Assembly: GCF_009429125.1 (NCBI RefSeq) | Contig: NZ_CP045529.1 | Span: 3,782,001-3,846,000, forward strand | DNA length: 64,000 nucleotides | Direction of reading: 5' to 3' | Source of the DNA: Luteimicrobium xylanilyticum | GTDB taxonomy: Bacteria > Actinomycetota > Actinomycetes > Actinomycetales > Cellulomonadaceae | Shown here: positions 31,646 through 40,604 of the stretch, in pieces | How the letters are laid out: the number at the start of each line of letters is the position of its first letter | How positions within the stretch are numbered: the first letter of the stretch is position 1 | Made by a program: the position numbers and the translations under genes | The notes under the pieces: model-generated | The model's database searches: none | What the model was told of the DNA's origin: nothing | Seen by the model: the letters and a program-made list of their open reading frames with translations, nothing else

Positions 31646-33082
31646 GTGTCCGCGCCCTCCCCCCAGCGCCGCCTACGCTGGCCGTCGTTCAGCGTCCAGA
31701 TCATCGCGGGCCTCGTGCTCGGCCTCCTCCTCGGCTGGGTCGCCCGCTCCATGGGCGAGGTCGGCCCCGCAGGCCACGAGACGCCGAACTGGCTCACCAC
31801 GACCCTCGGCACCATCGGCTCCGACTTCGTGACGCTCCTCAAGGCCGTCGTCCCGCCGCTCGTGTTCCTCGCGATCGTCGTGTCGATCGCGAACCTCAAG
31901 GGCGTCGCCAACGCCGCGCGCCTCGCGTGGAAGACGTTGCTCTGGTTCGCGATCACGTCGCTCGTCGCGGTGTCGATCGGCATCGCGCTCGGCCTGGTCT
32001 TCCAGCCGGGCAAGCACACGTCGCTCGACATCTCCCAGGGCAGCGCGCCGAGCCACACCGGCACCTGGATCGACTTCCTCACCGGCCTGATCCCCGGCAA
32101 CTTCCTCGGCCTGGGCGCCTCGACGCAGATCACCGACGGTGCCGCCGAGACGAACGTCAGCTTCAACGTGCTGCAGATCGTCGTGATCGCGATCGTCGTG
32201 GGGATCGCCGCGTACAAGTCCGGCAAGAAGGCCGACCCGTTCATCGCCTTCAGCCGTTCCGCGCTCGCGATCGTCCAGAAGGTGCTGTGGTGGATCATCC
32301 GCCTCGCGCCGCTGGGCACGCTCGGCCTCATCGGCAACGCCGTCGCCTCGTACGGCTGGGACCTGCTGTCCCCGCTCGCGCGCTTCGCGATCGCGATCTA
32401 CGTGGGCCTCGCGCTCGTGCTGTTCGTCGTGTACCCGGTGATCCTGCGCTCCAACGGGCTCAAGGTCTCGAGCTACTTCCGCGGTGCCTGGCCGGCGATC
32501 CAGCTCGGCTTCGTCTCGCGCTCCTCGATCGGGACCCTGCCCGTCACCGAGCGGGTCACCGAGCGCAACCTCGGCGTCCCGAAGTCCTACGCGTCGTTCG
32601 CCGTGCCGCTCGGTGCGACCACCAAGATGGACGGCTGCGCCTCGATCTACCCGGCCGTCGCCGCGATCTTCATCGCGCAGCTCTTCGGCATCCACCTGTC
32701 GCTCACGGACTACCTGCTCATCGCGTTCGTGTCCGTGGTCGGGTCCGCCGCGACCGCCGGCCTCACCGGGGCGCTCGTCATGCTGACGCTCACCGTCTCG
32801 ACCCTCGGTCTCCCGCTCGCGGGCGTCGGGCTGCTCCTCGCGATCGACCCGATCCTCGACATGGGCCGCACCGCGACCAACGTCGCCGGGCAGGTGCTCG
32901 TGCCGGTGGTCGTCGCCAAGCGTGAGGGCATCCTCGACATCGAGCAGTACCAGTCGGCCACCGCGGACGACCTGTTCAGCGACGATGACGCCGACGTGAC
33001 CAGCGCCGGTGCGCCGGCCGCGGCGCCCGGAGCCGACGACGCGACCGAGGCGGAAGGCGAGCTGGTGGGCTCGGCGCGCTGA
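31646..33082 (+). CDS. dicarboxylate/amino acid:cation symporter (DAACS)
   Basis: A 478-residue glutamate-transporter-family protein with eight membrane helices and two hairpins. It shows the serine-rich hairpin 1 (FVSRSSIGTLPVTERV), the cation-site motif GATTKMDGCA, hairpin 2 (VVGSAATAGLTGA) and helix 8 with LLAIDPILDMGRTATNV. The substrate could be a dicarboxylate or, given the Cys-ending leader, cystine (TcyP-like). GTG at 31646 has AAGGAA upstream. The C-terminal 40 residues are acidic and disordered. Confidence 0.9.
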   Translation: MSAPSPQRRLRWPSFSVQIIAGLVLGLLLGWVARSMGEVGPAGHETPNWLTTTLGTIGSDFVTLLKAVVPPLVFLAIVVSIANLKGVANAARLAWKTLLWFAITSLVAVSIGIALGLVFQPGKHTSLDISQGSAPSHTGTWIDFLTGLIPGNFLGLGASTQITDGAAETNVSFNVLQIVVIAIVVGIAAYKSGKKADPFIAFSRSALAIVQKVLWWIIRLAPLGTLGLIGNAVASYGWDLLSPLARFAIAIYVGLALVLFVVYPVILRSNGLKVSSYFRGAWPAIQLGFVSRSSIGTLPVTERVTERNLGVPKSYASFAVPLGATTKMDGCASIYPAVAAIFIAQLFGIHLSLTDYLLIAFVSVVGSAATAGLTGALVMLTLTVSTLGLPLAGVGLLLAIDPILDMGRTATNVAGQVLVPVVVAKREGILDIEQYQSATADDLFSDDDADVTSAGAPAAAPGADDATEAEGELVGSAR

Positions 33083-33110
33083 CGTCGTCGGCTCGGGCCA
33101 CGATGGGGCG

Positions 33111-33464
33111 ATGGGGACCGTGGACGACTACCTCGCCGGCCTGCCCGACGACGACCGGGACGTCGTCGGGCACGTATACGAAGTCGCGCAGGCCCGCGTG
33201 CCCGACGCCGAGCAGGGCACGAGCTACGGCATGGCGGCGCTCGTGCTCGACGGCAAGCCCCTGCTCGCCGTGGTCCGATCCAAGGCCCACGTCGGGATCT
33301 ACCCGTTCAGCCCCGCAGCGGTCGAGGCCGTCGTAGGGCAGGTCGACGCGGTCGAGGGCAGCGGGCGCGCGAAGGGAACCATCCGGTTCGACCCCGCGCA
33401 CCCGCTGCCCGACGACGTCGTCACCGCCCTCGTGGACGCGCGCGTCGCGCAGATCCGGGGCTGA
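33111..33464 (+). CDS. DUF1801/YdhG-like protein
   Basis: A 117-residue protein of the YdhG/DUF1801 fold. It opens MGTVDDYLAGLPDDDRDVV, keeps the SYGMAALVLDGKPLLAV block and YPFSPAAVEAV, and ends in a helix. Bacillus YdhG (Fra) has been proposed as an iron chaperone; most members are uncharacterised. It begins 28 bases after the symporter stop and may share its message. Confidence 0.85.
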   Translation: MGTVDDYLAGLPDDDRDVVGHVYEVAQARVPDAEQGTSYGMAALVLDGKPLLAVVRSKAHVGIYPFSPAAVEAVVGQVDAVEGSGRAKGTIRFDPAHPLPDDVVTALVDARVAQIRG

Positions 33465-33481
33465 GCGCGCCGTCGAACGGC

Positions 33482-34765
33482 TCAGGCGGTGAAGCGCTCC
33501 GAGCGCTCCGTCACCACGCCCGCGCCGCGACCGCCGTTCGCGGCCCCGTCCCAGCGGTAGACCTCGGCGCCGGTCACGAAGACCTGCTCCGCCCGGCTGT
33601 TCACGTCGAGCGGGTCGCCCGACCAGACGACGACGTCGCCGTCCAGCCCCGGGGCGAGCGCGCCCACGCGGTCGTCGAGCCGCAGGAACGACGCCGGGTT
33701 CACGGTCAGCGCCTGCAGCGCGACGTCGCGGTCGAGCCCCTCCTTGACCGCGAGCGACGCCTGGTGGACGAGGAAGTTGATCGGCACGACGGGGTGGTCG
33801 GTCGTGATCGCGACGCGGACGCCGGCCCGCGCGAGGCGGCCGAGGTTCGCGATCGCCCGCTGCCGCAGCTCGACCTTCGACCGGCTCGTGAACATCGGGC
33901 CGAAGATCACCGGGACGTCGCGCTCCGCGAGCACGTCGGCGAGCTCGGCGCCCTCGGTGCCGTGGTTCACCACGAGCCGGTACCCGAACTCGTCGGCGAG
34001 GCGGAGGGCCGTCGCGATGTCGTCGGCCCGGTGCGTGTGCTGGTCCCACGCGAGCTCGCCCTCGAGCACGCGGACCAGCGTCTCCTTGCCGAGGTCGCGG
34101 TCGAACGGCTCGCCCTTCTTCTCGGCCGCGTCGCGCTTCGCGGCGTAGTTCTGCGCGTCGACGAACGCCTTGCGGATCACGGCGGCGACACCGAGGCGGG
34201 TCGCGGGCGTCTTCTTCTGGTCGCCGTACACGCGCTTCGGGTTCTCGCCGAGAGCCGACTTCACGGAGACGGCGTCGGACACGATCTGCTCGTCGACGGT
34301 CCGGCCGCCCCACGTCTTGATCGCGACGGTCTGGCCGCCGATCGGGTTGCCCGAGCCGGGCTTCACGACGACCGTCGTGACGCCGCCCGCGAGCGCGTCG
34401 CGGAAGCCCTCCTCCTCGACGTTGATGCCGTCGAGCGCACGCAGGTGCGAGCCGTTCGGGTCCGTCATCTCGTTGGTGTCGTTGCCGGCCCAGCCCTCGC
34501 CCTCCTCGTGGACGCCGACGTGCCCGTGCGACTCGACGAAGCCCGGAAGGACCCAGCGTCCGCCCGCGTCGACGACCTCCACGCCGTCGGGCACGCTCAC
34601 CTCCGACGCCGCCCCCACGGCCTCGATCACGCCATCCGTCACGAGGACGGTGCCTCCCTCGATCGGGGGCGAGGCCACGGGCACGACGTACGCGTTCGTG
34701 ATCGCGACGCTGCCGCGGGTGGTGGTGATCGGTCGGGTGGTCGGGTTCTCGTGAGGGTTGCTCAT
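33482..34765 (-). CDS. amidohydrolase (imidazolonepropionase-like)
   Basis: A 427-residue metal-dependent hydrolase of the amidohydrolase superfamily. The metal motif VLPGFVESHGHVGVHEEG has HxH. Further ligands are a histidine in WDQHTHRADD, one in VVNHGTEG, and the catalytic aspartate in AITTDHPVVP; a second glutamate-rich insert GEGWAGNDTNEM is typical of this subgroup. Substrates may be cyclic amides or peptides. The first beta-sandwich (ITNAYVVPVASPPIEGG) and the last (GDVVVWSGDPLDVNSR) frame the barrel. An ATG three codons upstream (34774) has a better GGGGTG site and is an equal choice. Confidence 0.88.
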   Translation of the reverse strand: MSNPHENPTTRPITTTRGSVAITNAYVVPVASPPIEGGTVLVTDGVIEAVGAASEVSVPDGVEVVDAGGRWVLPGFVESHGHVGVHEEGEGWAGNDTNEMTDPNGSHLRALDGINVEEEGFRDALAGGVTTVVVKPGSGNPIGGQTVAIKTWGGRTVDEQIVSDAVSVKSALGENPKRVYGDQKKTPATRLGVAAVIRKAFVDAQNYAAKRDAAEKKGEPFDRDLGKETLVRVLEGELAWDQHTHRADDIATALRLADEFGYRLVVNHGTEGAELADVLAERDVPVIFGPMFTSRSKVELRQRAIANLGRLARAGVRVAITTDHPVVPINFLVHQASLAVKEGLDRDVALQALTVNPASFLRLDDRVGALAPGLDGDVVVWSGDPLDVNSRAEQVFVTGAEVYRWDGAANGGRGAGVVTERSERFTA

Positions 34766-34872
34766 GGGATCCATCTTCACCCCGCTGTCGATCCGGCCCA
34801 TCCCCGTCCGACGTCTGGGTGCAGGGAGAACCGAACCGACCGACATCCGACGACGAGTGGAGACTGAACACC

Positions 34873-35217
34873 ATGGCCCAGTACGCGATCCTGATCTTCG
34901 ACGACCCGACCGCGGGCGACTACACCCCCGAGCAGCGGGAGGCGAGCAAGCGCTACGCCGACGACCTGGTCGCGTCGGGCGCGATGGTCACCGCGTTCGC
35001 GCTCCACGGCGCGGACACCGCGACGTCACTGCGCAGCGACCTCGTGACCGACGGGCCGTTCGTCGACACCAAGGAGGTCGTCGCCGGCTTCTACGTCGTC
35101 GAGGCGGCCGACCTCGACGCGGCCCTCGGCCTGGCCCGCGCCAACCCCGCCGTCGCGTGGGGCCGCGGCGGGCTCGAGGTGCGGCCCGTCGGCGGCAGCT
35201 TCACGCCGGCTCGATGA
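34873..35217 (+). CDS. YciI family protein (DGPF domain)
   Basis: A 114-residue YCII/DGPF-domain protein. It has MAQYAILIFDD, the name-giving LVTDGPFVDTKEVVAGFYVV block and a final strand LEVRPVGGSF. Such proteins are regularly encoded next to ECF42 sigma factors, and here its stop overlaps the sigma gene start by four bases (ATGA). Function is unknown; the conserved His/Asp suggest small-molecule binding. Confidence 0.92.
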   Translation: MAQYAILIFDDPTAGDYTPEQREASKRYADDLVASGAMVTAFALHGADTATSLRSDLVTDGPFVDTKEVVAGFYVVEAADLDAALGLARANPAVAWGRGGLEVRPVGGSFTPAR

Positions 35218-36542
35218 CCGGCGTCTCGGGCGGTTCGGCTGCCACGCCCGGCTCGGCCGCCGACGACGACGCACGCGCCGCCGTCGACCGGGCGCACCGG
35301 GACGACTGGGCCGCGGTCCTCGCGACGACGGTGCGGACCGCCCGGGACCTCGACCTCGCCGAGGAGTGCGTCCAGGAGGCGTACGCGGCAGCGCTCGACA
35401 GCTGGCCGCGCGACGGCGTCCCCCGAAATCCGGCGGCGTGGCTCACGACCGTGGCGCGCCGTCGGGCGCTCGACGCGATCCGCCGCGAGCAGGCGTTCCG
35501 GGTCCGGGTGCCGCTGCTCGTCGAGGCGCCGGACGGCGTCCACCCGAACGACCCGGCCGAGCTCGCGGCGGCCGAGCCGGACGCCCTGGCCGATGTCGGC
35601 GCGCCCGACGACCTGCTCCGGCTCGTCTTCCTGTGCTGCCACCCGGCGCTCGCCCAGGAGGCGCAGCTCGCGCTCACGCTCCGCCTCGTGTGCGGTCTCG
35701 CCACCCCGGACGTCGCGCGGACGCTGCTGGTCTCCGAGACGACCATGGCCGCGCGCATCACCCGGGCCAAGAAGAAGATCGCGACGGCGCGGATCCCGTT
35801 CCGCACCCCGCGCACGGCCGACCTGCCCGAGCGGCTACCGGCGGTGCTCGGCGTCGTGCACCTGCTGTTCACCGCGGGGCACACCGCACCCTCGGGCCCG
35901 ACGCTCGTCCGCGGGGACGTCGCCGAGCGTGCGCTCCGGCTCGCACGTCGGCTGCACCGACTGATGCCGGACGAGCCCGAGGTCGGCGGGCTGCTCGCCC
36001 TGGCCCTGGCCACCGACGCGCGGCGCGCGACCCGCGTCGACGACGCCGGCCGCCTGGTCCGGCTCGAGGACCAGGACCGCTCCCGCTGGGACCGCGCTGC
36101 GCTGGCCGAGGCCGACGCGCTCGTCGTGGCCGCCCTGCGGTCCGGGCGCGCGGGTCGGTACACGCTGCAGGCGGCGATCGCGTCGCTCTACGCGGGTGCC
36201 CCGACCTACGCCGAGACCGACTGGCCGCAGCTCGTGACGCTCTACGACCGGCTGCTCGAGCTGTGGCCCTCGCCGGTGGTCGCGCTCAACCGGGCCGTGC
36301 CGCTCGCCGAGGTGCGCGGACCTGCCGTCGCGCTCGCGGAGGTCGAAGCGCTCGCCCTCGACCCGCAGCTCGAGCGGTACCCGTACCTGCCCGCCGTCCG
36401 CGCCGACCTGCTGCGCCGGCTCGACCGCCCCGACGACGCTGCCGCGGCCTACCGCGAGGCCCTCGCACTCACGGCCAACGAGACCGAGCGGACGTTCCTC
36501 GCCGAACGGCTCAGCCAGTGCGAGCCGACGCGCCGGAACTAG
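35214..36542 (+). CDS. ECF sigma factor, ECF42-type with C-terminal TPR-like region
   Basis: A 442-residue sigma-70-family protein. Region 2 occupies about residues 25-90 (DLDLAEECVQEAYAAAL, AWLTTVARRRALDAIRRE). Region 4 is about 130-190 (ALTLRLVCGLATPDVARTLL, TMAARITRAKKKIA). A long C-terminal helical-repeat region of about 230 residues replaces an anti-sigma partner, as in ECF42. The pairing with a DGPF gene is the standard genomic context. ECF42 members are linked to antibiotic or oxidative stress in some actinobacteria; here the trigger is unknown. Confidence 0.92.
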   Translation: MTGVSGGSAATPGSAADDDARAAVDRAHRDDWAAVLATTVRTARDLDLAEECVQEAYAAALDSWPRDGVPRNPAAWLTTVARRRALDAIRREQAFRVRVPLLVEAPDGVHPNDPAELAAAEPDALADVGAPDDLLRLVFLCCHPALAQEAQLALTLRLVCGLATPDVARTLLVSETTMAARITRAKKKIATARIPFRTPRTADLPERLPAVLGVVHLLFTAGHTAPSGPTLVRGDVAERALRLARRLHRLMPDEPEVGGLLALALATDARRATRVDDAGRLVRLEDQDRSRWDRAALAEADALVVAALRSGRAGRYTLQAAIASLYAGAPTYAETDWPQLVTLYDRLLELWPSPVVALNRAVPLAEVRGPAVALAEVEALALDPQLERYPYLPAVRADLLRRLDRPDDAAAAYREALALTANETERTFLAERLSQCEPTRRN

Positions 36543-36841
36543 GAGCCACGAACCACCTCGATGAGGCGGTCGGCGAGGACGTCGTCGACGAAGTCGGCCA
36601 CGGCCACGTAGTCCCTCGCGTCCTTGAACCGGTCGAGCCTGATCGACTCGCGGCTCCCGTCGAGGGCGCGCTGTGACACCAGCCGCAGCGCGTCCGGGTC
36701 GAGATCCCCCCACGACACACGGTCCGGCGAGGGCACCAGGTGAAACTGCCGAGAGACCGATTCCTGAACGATGCCGACCAGCTCGTCGAGCCGTCGTCGC
36801 GCACTTCGGGACAGCTCGGTCTCAGGATCCAGGATCCTCAC
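36539..36841 (-). CDS. hypothetical protein
   Basis: A 100-residue, charged, probably helical protein with no signal or membrane segment and no family I recognise. It contains a conserved-looking VSWGDLDPDALRLVSQRAL and ADFVDDVLADRLIEV. It is convergent with the sigma gene, overlapping its stop by four bases. The start is a GTG with modest support. It may be a real small gene, as the opposite strand offers nothing better. Confidence 0.5.
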   Translation of the reverse strand: MRILDPETELSRSARRRLDELVGIVQESVSRQFHLVPSPDRVSWGDLDPDALRLVSQRALDGSRESIRLDRFKDARDYVAVADFVDDVLADRLIEVVRGS

Positions 36842-36927
36842 TCACCGCGAAACACCGTCCTCTTGTGTCGTCCGAGCGTCGCTCCTGGGCCGGCGACGGT
36901 CGACAGGGTAGACGCACGCTCTGCGCG

Positions 36928-37788
36928 TCAACCGGCGACGCGCTGCGTCCCGAGGACGATCGCGAGCGCCAGCCGCTCGGCGTCGTAGGTCCCGGGCTCG
37001 GCGGTGTACACGGTGATGAGCAGGTCGTCGCGCGCGACGCTCAGGTTGTCGCAGTCGAGCGTGATGAGCCCGACGGCGGGGTGGTCGACGACCTTGTGCC
37101 GTGAACGGTCGGGGTCGGCGTCGAGGTCGGCGGTGTCCCAGAGCTCGCGGAACCGGGGGCTCGCGGCCTCGAGCTCGCCGATCAGCCTGCGCAGCGCGGG
37201 GTCGGCCGGGTAGCGGCTCGCCGTCAGCCGCAGCCTCGCGACGAGGCTCTCCTCGAAGACGGCGCGCTCCTCGGGCGCGTGGACGGCCCGCGTCCCGGGA
37301 CCGACGAGGTTGCGCCAGACACCGTTGCGCTCGTTGCCGCGCCAGGCGGACGTGTCACCCATGAGCGCGTCGTACGGGGCGTTGGCGGTGACGAAGTTGA
37401 ACGCCGCGTCCTGCACGATCACCGGCGTGTGGTCGAAGCGGTCGAGCAGGCGCTGGATGCTCGGCGTGACTCGGCCCGGCACGAGCCCGGACCCGGGCGC
37501 GACCAGCCCGGCGAGCTCGAACAGGACGTCCCGTTCGCCGTCGGACAGCCGCAGCGCCCGAGCGAGCGCCTCCACGACCTGACCCGACGGGGACACCGCG
37601 CGCCCCTGCTCGAGCCGCGTCAGGTAGTCGACCGAGATGCCCGCCAGGCCCGCGAGCTCCTCGCGTCGCAGCCCGGCCGCGCGGCGGCGGCGCCCGGCAG
37701 GCACGCCGACCGCCTCCGGGGCCGCCCGGTCGCGCCACCGGCGCACGGCGGTGCCGAAGTCCCATGCTTGTACGCCGCCGTCCTCCAT
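36928..37788 (-). CDS. XRE-family regulator with MmyB-like ligand-binding domain
   Basis: A 286-residue regulator. The N-terminal helix-turn-helix is preceded by a basic stretch (RRRRAAGLRREELAGLAGISVDYLTRLEQGR, read as two parts split at REE). The MmyB-like PAS domain follows, with FDHTPVIVQDAAFNFVTAN, NLVGPGTRAVH and a C-terminal LITVYTAEPGT. MmyB-type regulators bind fatty-acid-like ligands. It is divergent from an SDR gene 101 bases away, the usual arrangement, and probably represses it. Confidence 0.92.
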   Translation of the reverse strand: MEDGGVQAWDFGTAVRRWRDRAAPEAVGVPAGRRRRAAGLRREELAGLAGISVDYLTRLEQGRAVSPSGQVVEALARALRLSDGERDVLFELAGLVAPGSGLVPGRVTPSIQRLLDRFDHTPVIVQDAAFNFVTANAPYDALMGDTSAWRGNERNGVWRNLVGPGTRAVHAPEERAVFEESLVARLRLTASRYPADPALRRLIGELEAASPRFRELWDTADLDADPDRSRHKVVDHPAVGLITLDCDNLSVARDDLLITVYTAEPGTYDAERLALAIVLGTQRVAG

Positions 37789-37889
37789 GGACCCAGTCTG
37801 CGCGCCGGTATCCCAGCCGTCCTGGCCCTGTCAGTCCTACGACAACGGGACGACTGCCTGTCGCGCGGCGCCCGGCCCACGCTGGAGGC

Positions 37890-38600
37890 ATGACAACGAC
37901 ACTCATCACCGGGGCCAACAAGGGCCTCGGCAAGGAGACCGCCCGCCTGCTCCTGGCCGCGGGCCACACCGTCTACGTCGGCTCGCGGGACGAGGCCCGC
38001 GGCCGCGCCACCGCCGACGAGCTCGGCGCCCGCTCCGTCCAGCTCGACGTGACCGACGACGCCTCAGTCACCGCCGCGCTCGCGCAGATCGAGGCGGAGG
38101 GCGGGCTCGACGTCCTCGTCAACAACGCCGGCATCGCGCTGCGCACGGGCGACGGCGGCGCCGAGGCGCTCGACGGCCCGAGCGTCCTCGCGGTCTTCGA
38201 CACGAACGCCGCGGGGATCGTCCGGGTCACCGAGGCCGCGCTGCCACTGCTGCGCCGGTCCGCCAACCCCGTGGTCGTGAACGTGTCGAGCGCGCTCGGG
38301 TCGTTCTGGGCGGTGCACGAGCCGTCCCGGCCGGCGTCGCGCTTCCCGTCGATCGTCTACGGGTCGAGCAAGGCCGCGGTCTCGATGATCACCGTGCAGT
38401 ACTCGCGCGCCGTCCCGGAGGTGAAGTTCAACGCAGTCGAGCCGGGCATCACCGCGACCGAGCTCGGCGGGGGCGGCGTCGAGAGCCACCCCGGCCGCCC
38501 CGCCGCGGAGAGCGCCGAGGTCGTGGCACGCCTCGCGACGATCGGCCCCGACGGCCCGACCGGCACCTTCCAGGAGGACGCCGGCGAGCTCGGCTGGTGA
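37890..38600 (+). CDS. short-chain dehydrogenase/reductase
   Basis: A 236-residue classical SDR. The dinucleotide motif TGANKGLGKE is at residues 7-16; the arginine in VGSRDEARG favours NADP. It has NNAGIAL, serine in NVSSALGSFW, and the YGSSKAAVSM catalytic Tyr/Lys. It resembles carbonyl reductase-like NADPH enzymes. GGAGG lies five bases before the ATG. The MmyB-type regulator divergent from it is the likely controller. Confidence 0.92.
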   Translation: MTTTLITGANKGLGKETARLLLAAGHTVYVGSRDEARGRATADELGARSVQLDVTDDASVTAALAQIEAEGGLDVLVNNAGIALRTGDGGAEALDGPSVLAVFDTNAAGIVRVTEAALPLLRRSANPVVVNVSSALGSFWAVHEPSRPASRFPSIVYGSSKAAVSMITVQYSRAVPEVKFNAVEPGITATELGGGGVESHPGRPAAESAEVVARLATIGPDGPTGTFQEDAGELGW

Positions 38601-38619
38601 GCCTCGCGCGCGGCGTACG

Positions 38620-39462
38620 TCAGCGGCTGCACGCCGCGCGCAGCGCGTCACCGTTCGCCTCGAGCCACGCCCGACGGCGCAGGATCGAATCCCCGACACC
38701 CTCGGCCCACATCCGGGCCCAGCCGCCGCCGAGGGTGGCCGCGCGGTGTCGCATGAGGTGCCACGAGCGCGCCGTCCGCAGCAGGGCGGCGTCGACGATC
38801 TTCGCGCGGTCCGCGTCGGTCGCGCCGTAGGCATCGAGCGCGAGCCGCACCCGGCGCTCCACGTCGACGTCGCGCAGCAGGACGTCCCGGTCGGCGGGGT
38901 CGAACAGCGGCGCCCACCACACGAGCAGGTTGACGAGCTCGTCGACCCTGGTCGCCGGCCCCGCGAGGTCGAAGTCGATGAGCGCGACGGCCGCACCGTC
39001 CCGGAACACGACGTTCTCGGGCGTGATGTCGAGGTGCCCGACGATCTCGGGTTCCTCGACGGGCGCGGTCGGCGTGCCCGGCGGCTCGTCCGCCACACCG
39101 CGGTCGGGGCGCACGCCGTCGGGTGGGACGAAGGACGCCGTGGCGTCGTCGTACCGGCGGACCAGCCGCGCGAGCGAGACGAGCCGATCCTCGTCCGCGA
39201 TCCAGTCGGGACGCGGGCGCCCCGCGACCTCCCCCTCGACGAAGGTCAAGGTCTCGCGGCCCCGGGCATCCAGCCCGAGAAACCGGGGGGCACCGTCGAA
39301 CCCGACGGCCTCCAGGTGGCGCAGCAGCGCGTGCACGAACGGCGAGTTCGGGTTCGTCGGGCGACGCACGGTCGCCCCGACCCGCACCACCCCGACCGTC
39401 ACGTCCCCGCCGGGCAGCAGGATCTCGGGCTCGTCGTCGGGGGTGGTCGGCTCGATGGTCAC
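38620..39462 (-). CDS. aminoglycoside phosphotransferase-like kinase (APH family)
   Basis: A 280-residue protein with the APH/choline-kinase fold. The catalytic loop is GHLDITPENVVF (HxDxxxxN) and the metal-binding DFD lies in ALIDFDLAGPA. The N-lobe is short (VRRPTNPNSPFVHALL, FVEGEV hinge). Actual substrates of such environmental APH homologues are usually unknown; resistance should not be assumed. GTG start. It converges on the SDR gene, with 19 bases between. Confidence 0.88.
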   Translation of the reverse strand: MTIEPTTPDDEPEILLPGGDVTVGVVRVGATVRRPTNPNSPFVHALLRHLEAVGFDGAPRFLGLDARGRETLTFVEGEVAGRPRPDWIADEDRLVSLARLVRRYDDATASFVPPDGVRPDRGVADEPPGTPTAPVEEPEIVGHLDITPENVVFRDGAAVALIDFDLAGPATRVDELVNLLVWWAPLFDPADRDVLLRDVDVERRVRLALDAYGATDADRAKIVDAALLRTARSWHLMRHRAATLGGGWARMWAEGVGDSILRRRAWLEANGDALRAACSR

Positions 39463-39496
39463 GAGGTGACCCTACGCATCGCTCGGTGCGCCCCGC

Positions 39497-39991
39497 TCAG
39501 CCCTCGCCTTGGTCGTACACGAGCCACCGCGACGACGCGTCGGCACGCTCCAGCAGGATTCCCCACGTCAACGACCCCTCGCCCAGGGTCGGGTCACTGG
39601 TCTCGGGATCGAACGACACGACGACCGTCGCCGCCTGGTCCGGGTCGAGGTCGGTGCCCGCGACGGCGTCCTCGCCCGTCAGCACGTCCGTGATCGTCGG
39701 GTGCCCGTACCTCGACCGCGATCCCAGCCCGTACAGACTGCGCTTCAGCCACGTGTCGCGGACGCCGTCGAACATCCCTGGCGTCGTGACCGCGCGGAGC
39801 ACGCGCTCGTCGTCGGCGTTCACCGCGTCCAGGTAGGCCTGCGCGACCTGGCCGGGCGTGGCGTCGTCGGGCGGGAGAGCGACGTCGGACCCGTGGTCCG
39901 AGGACCACCGCATTCCGAGACCGAACGCCACGGCCAGCGCCAGCACACCGGCGCCCGACAGCCCGACGACGCGCCGCACCCCTCGTGTCAT
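39497..39991 (-). CDS. hypothetical membrane-anchored protein
   Basis: A 164-residue protein with one N-terminal membrane helix (VVGLSGAGVLALAVAFGLGM) and no lipobox cysteine. The extracytoplasmic part has an NTF2-like look: GQVAQAYLDAVNADDERVLRAVTTPGMF then late beta strands TVVVSFDP and RWLVYDQG. Function unknown. The ATG at 39991 gives a short basic N terminus before the helix. It is flanked by a SHOCT-domain gene upstream and the APH gene downstream, all on the same strand. Confidence 0.7.
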   Translation of the reverse strand: MTRGVRRVVGLSGAGVLALAVAFGLGMRWSSDHGSDVALPPDDATPGQVAQAYLDAVNADDERVLRAVTTPGMFDGVRDTWLKRSLYGLGSRSRYGHPTITDVLTGEDAVAGTDLDPDQAATVVVSFDPETSDPTLGEGSLTWGILLERADASSRWLVYDQGEG

Positions 39992-40034
39992 GTCGCGCAA
40001 TCTATCCGACCCTGACCGGCCCGGGTCGGCGCGC

Positions 40035-40343
40035 TCACGGCTGGCGCGTGAGCACCTCGAGCCGGGCGCGGTACTCGGCCTCGTCGATCTCCCCGCGGGC
40101 GTACCGCTCGCCGAGGACGCCGATCGCGGTCTGGTTCCCGCGGGCCCACGGGGGACCGTAGGCCGCGCCGGACTGCCAGCGCCGCCGGGCGCCACGCGCC
40201 ACGAGGAACACGATCGACGCGAACAGCAGGAACCACAGGATCGGGAAGACGACCCACCAGCCGAAGCCGGGGCCACCGCCCCCGTGCCAGTAGGGGTGCG
40301 TGACGACGGTCGTCGCCGTGGCCGGGACGAGTGCGCTGAGCAT
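40035..40343 (-). CDS. SHOCT domain membrane protein
   Basis: A 102-residue protein: a His/Gly-rich periplasmic stretch (HPYWHGGGGPGFGW), one membrane helix (VVFPILWFLLFASIVFLVA), a basic turn and a C-terminal SHOCT motif (AIGVLGERYARGEIDEAEYRARL). SHOCT domains are short two-helix modules of unknown binding role. GGAGG lies five bases before the ATG at 40343, which is therefore preferred to the ATG six codons upstream. Confidence 0.88.
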   Translation of the reverse strand: MLSALVPATATTVVTHPYWHGGGGPGFGWWVVFPILWFLLFASIVFLVARGARRRWQSGAAYGPPWARGNQTAIGVLGERYARGEIDEAEYRARLEVLTRQP

Positions 40344-40481
40344 AATGACCTCCTCCGTCACGCCGGCGCCCGTTCTCCGGGCCCGACGACGGCCGCTTCA
40401 GCCGCACCCTCACGGTCGCCCGCCGGGGGTGGCCGGGTCGTCCCCCGAGGGTTGGCGGTCGGGTACCGCGTTGGTGCCGGA

Positions 40482-40598
40482 TTCGCGCGCCACACAACAC
40501 ACAGCCCGGCGCTCAGGGCCGAGAGTCGGCAGTTCGCGCCGATATGCCCGATATCGCTCCGCCGATCGAGCGCTCCAGCGTTGCGTGGCGTCGAAACG
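40482..40598. repeat. dispersed repeat, copy A
   Basis: This 117-bp unit ends in inverted sequences CGCCACACAACA at left and GTTGCGTGGCG-N2-GAAAC at right. It shares the internal core CCGATATGCCCG (40539-40550) with copy B at 63341-63468. It ends six bases before the stop of the response-regulator gene, on the 3' side of that gene. No coding potential is seen. A 3'-UTR element, terminator or non-autonomous mobile element are possible. Confidence 0.75.
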
Positions 40599-40604
40599 GG
40601 AGGG

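Noticed and set aside
38620-39462. An aminoglycoside resistance gene
   Set aside because: The APH fold is clear, but such homologues in soil actinobacteria act on many substrates; resistance cannot be claimed.
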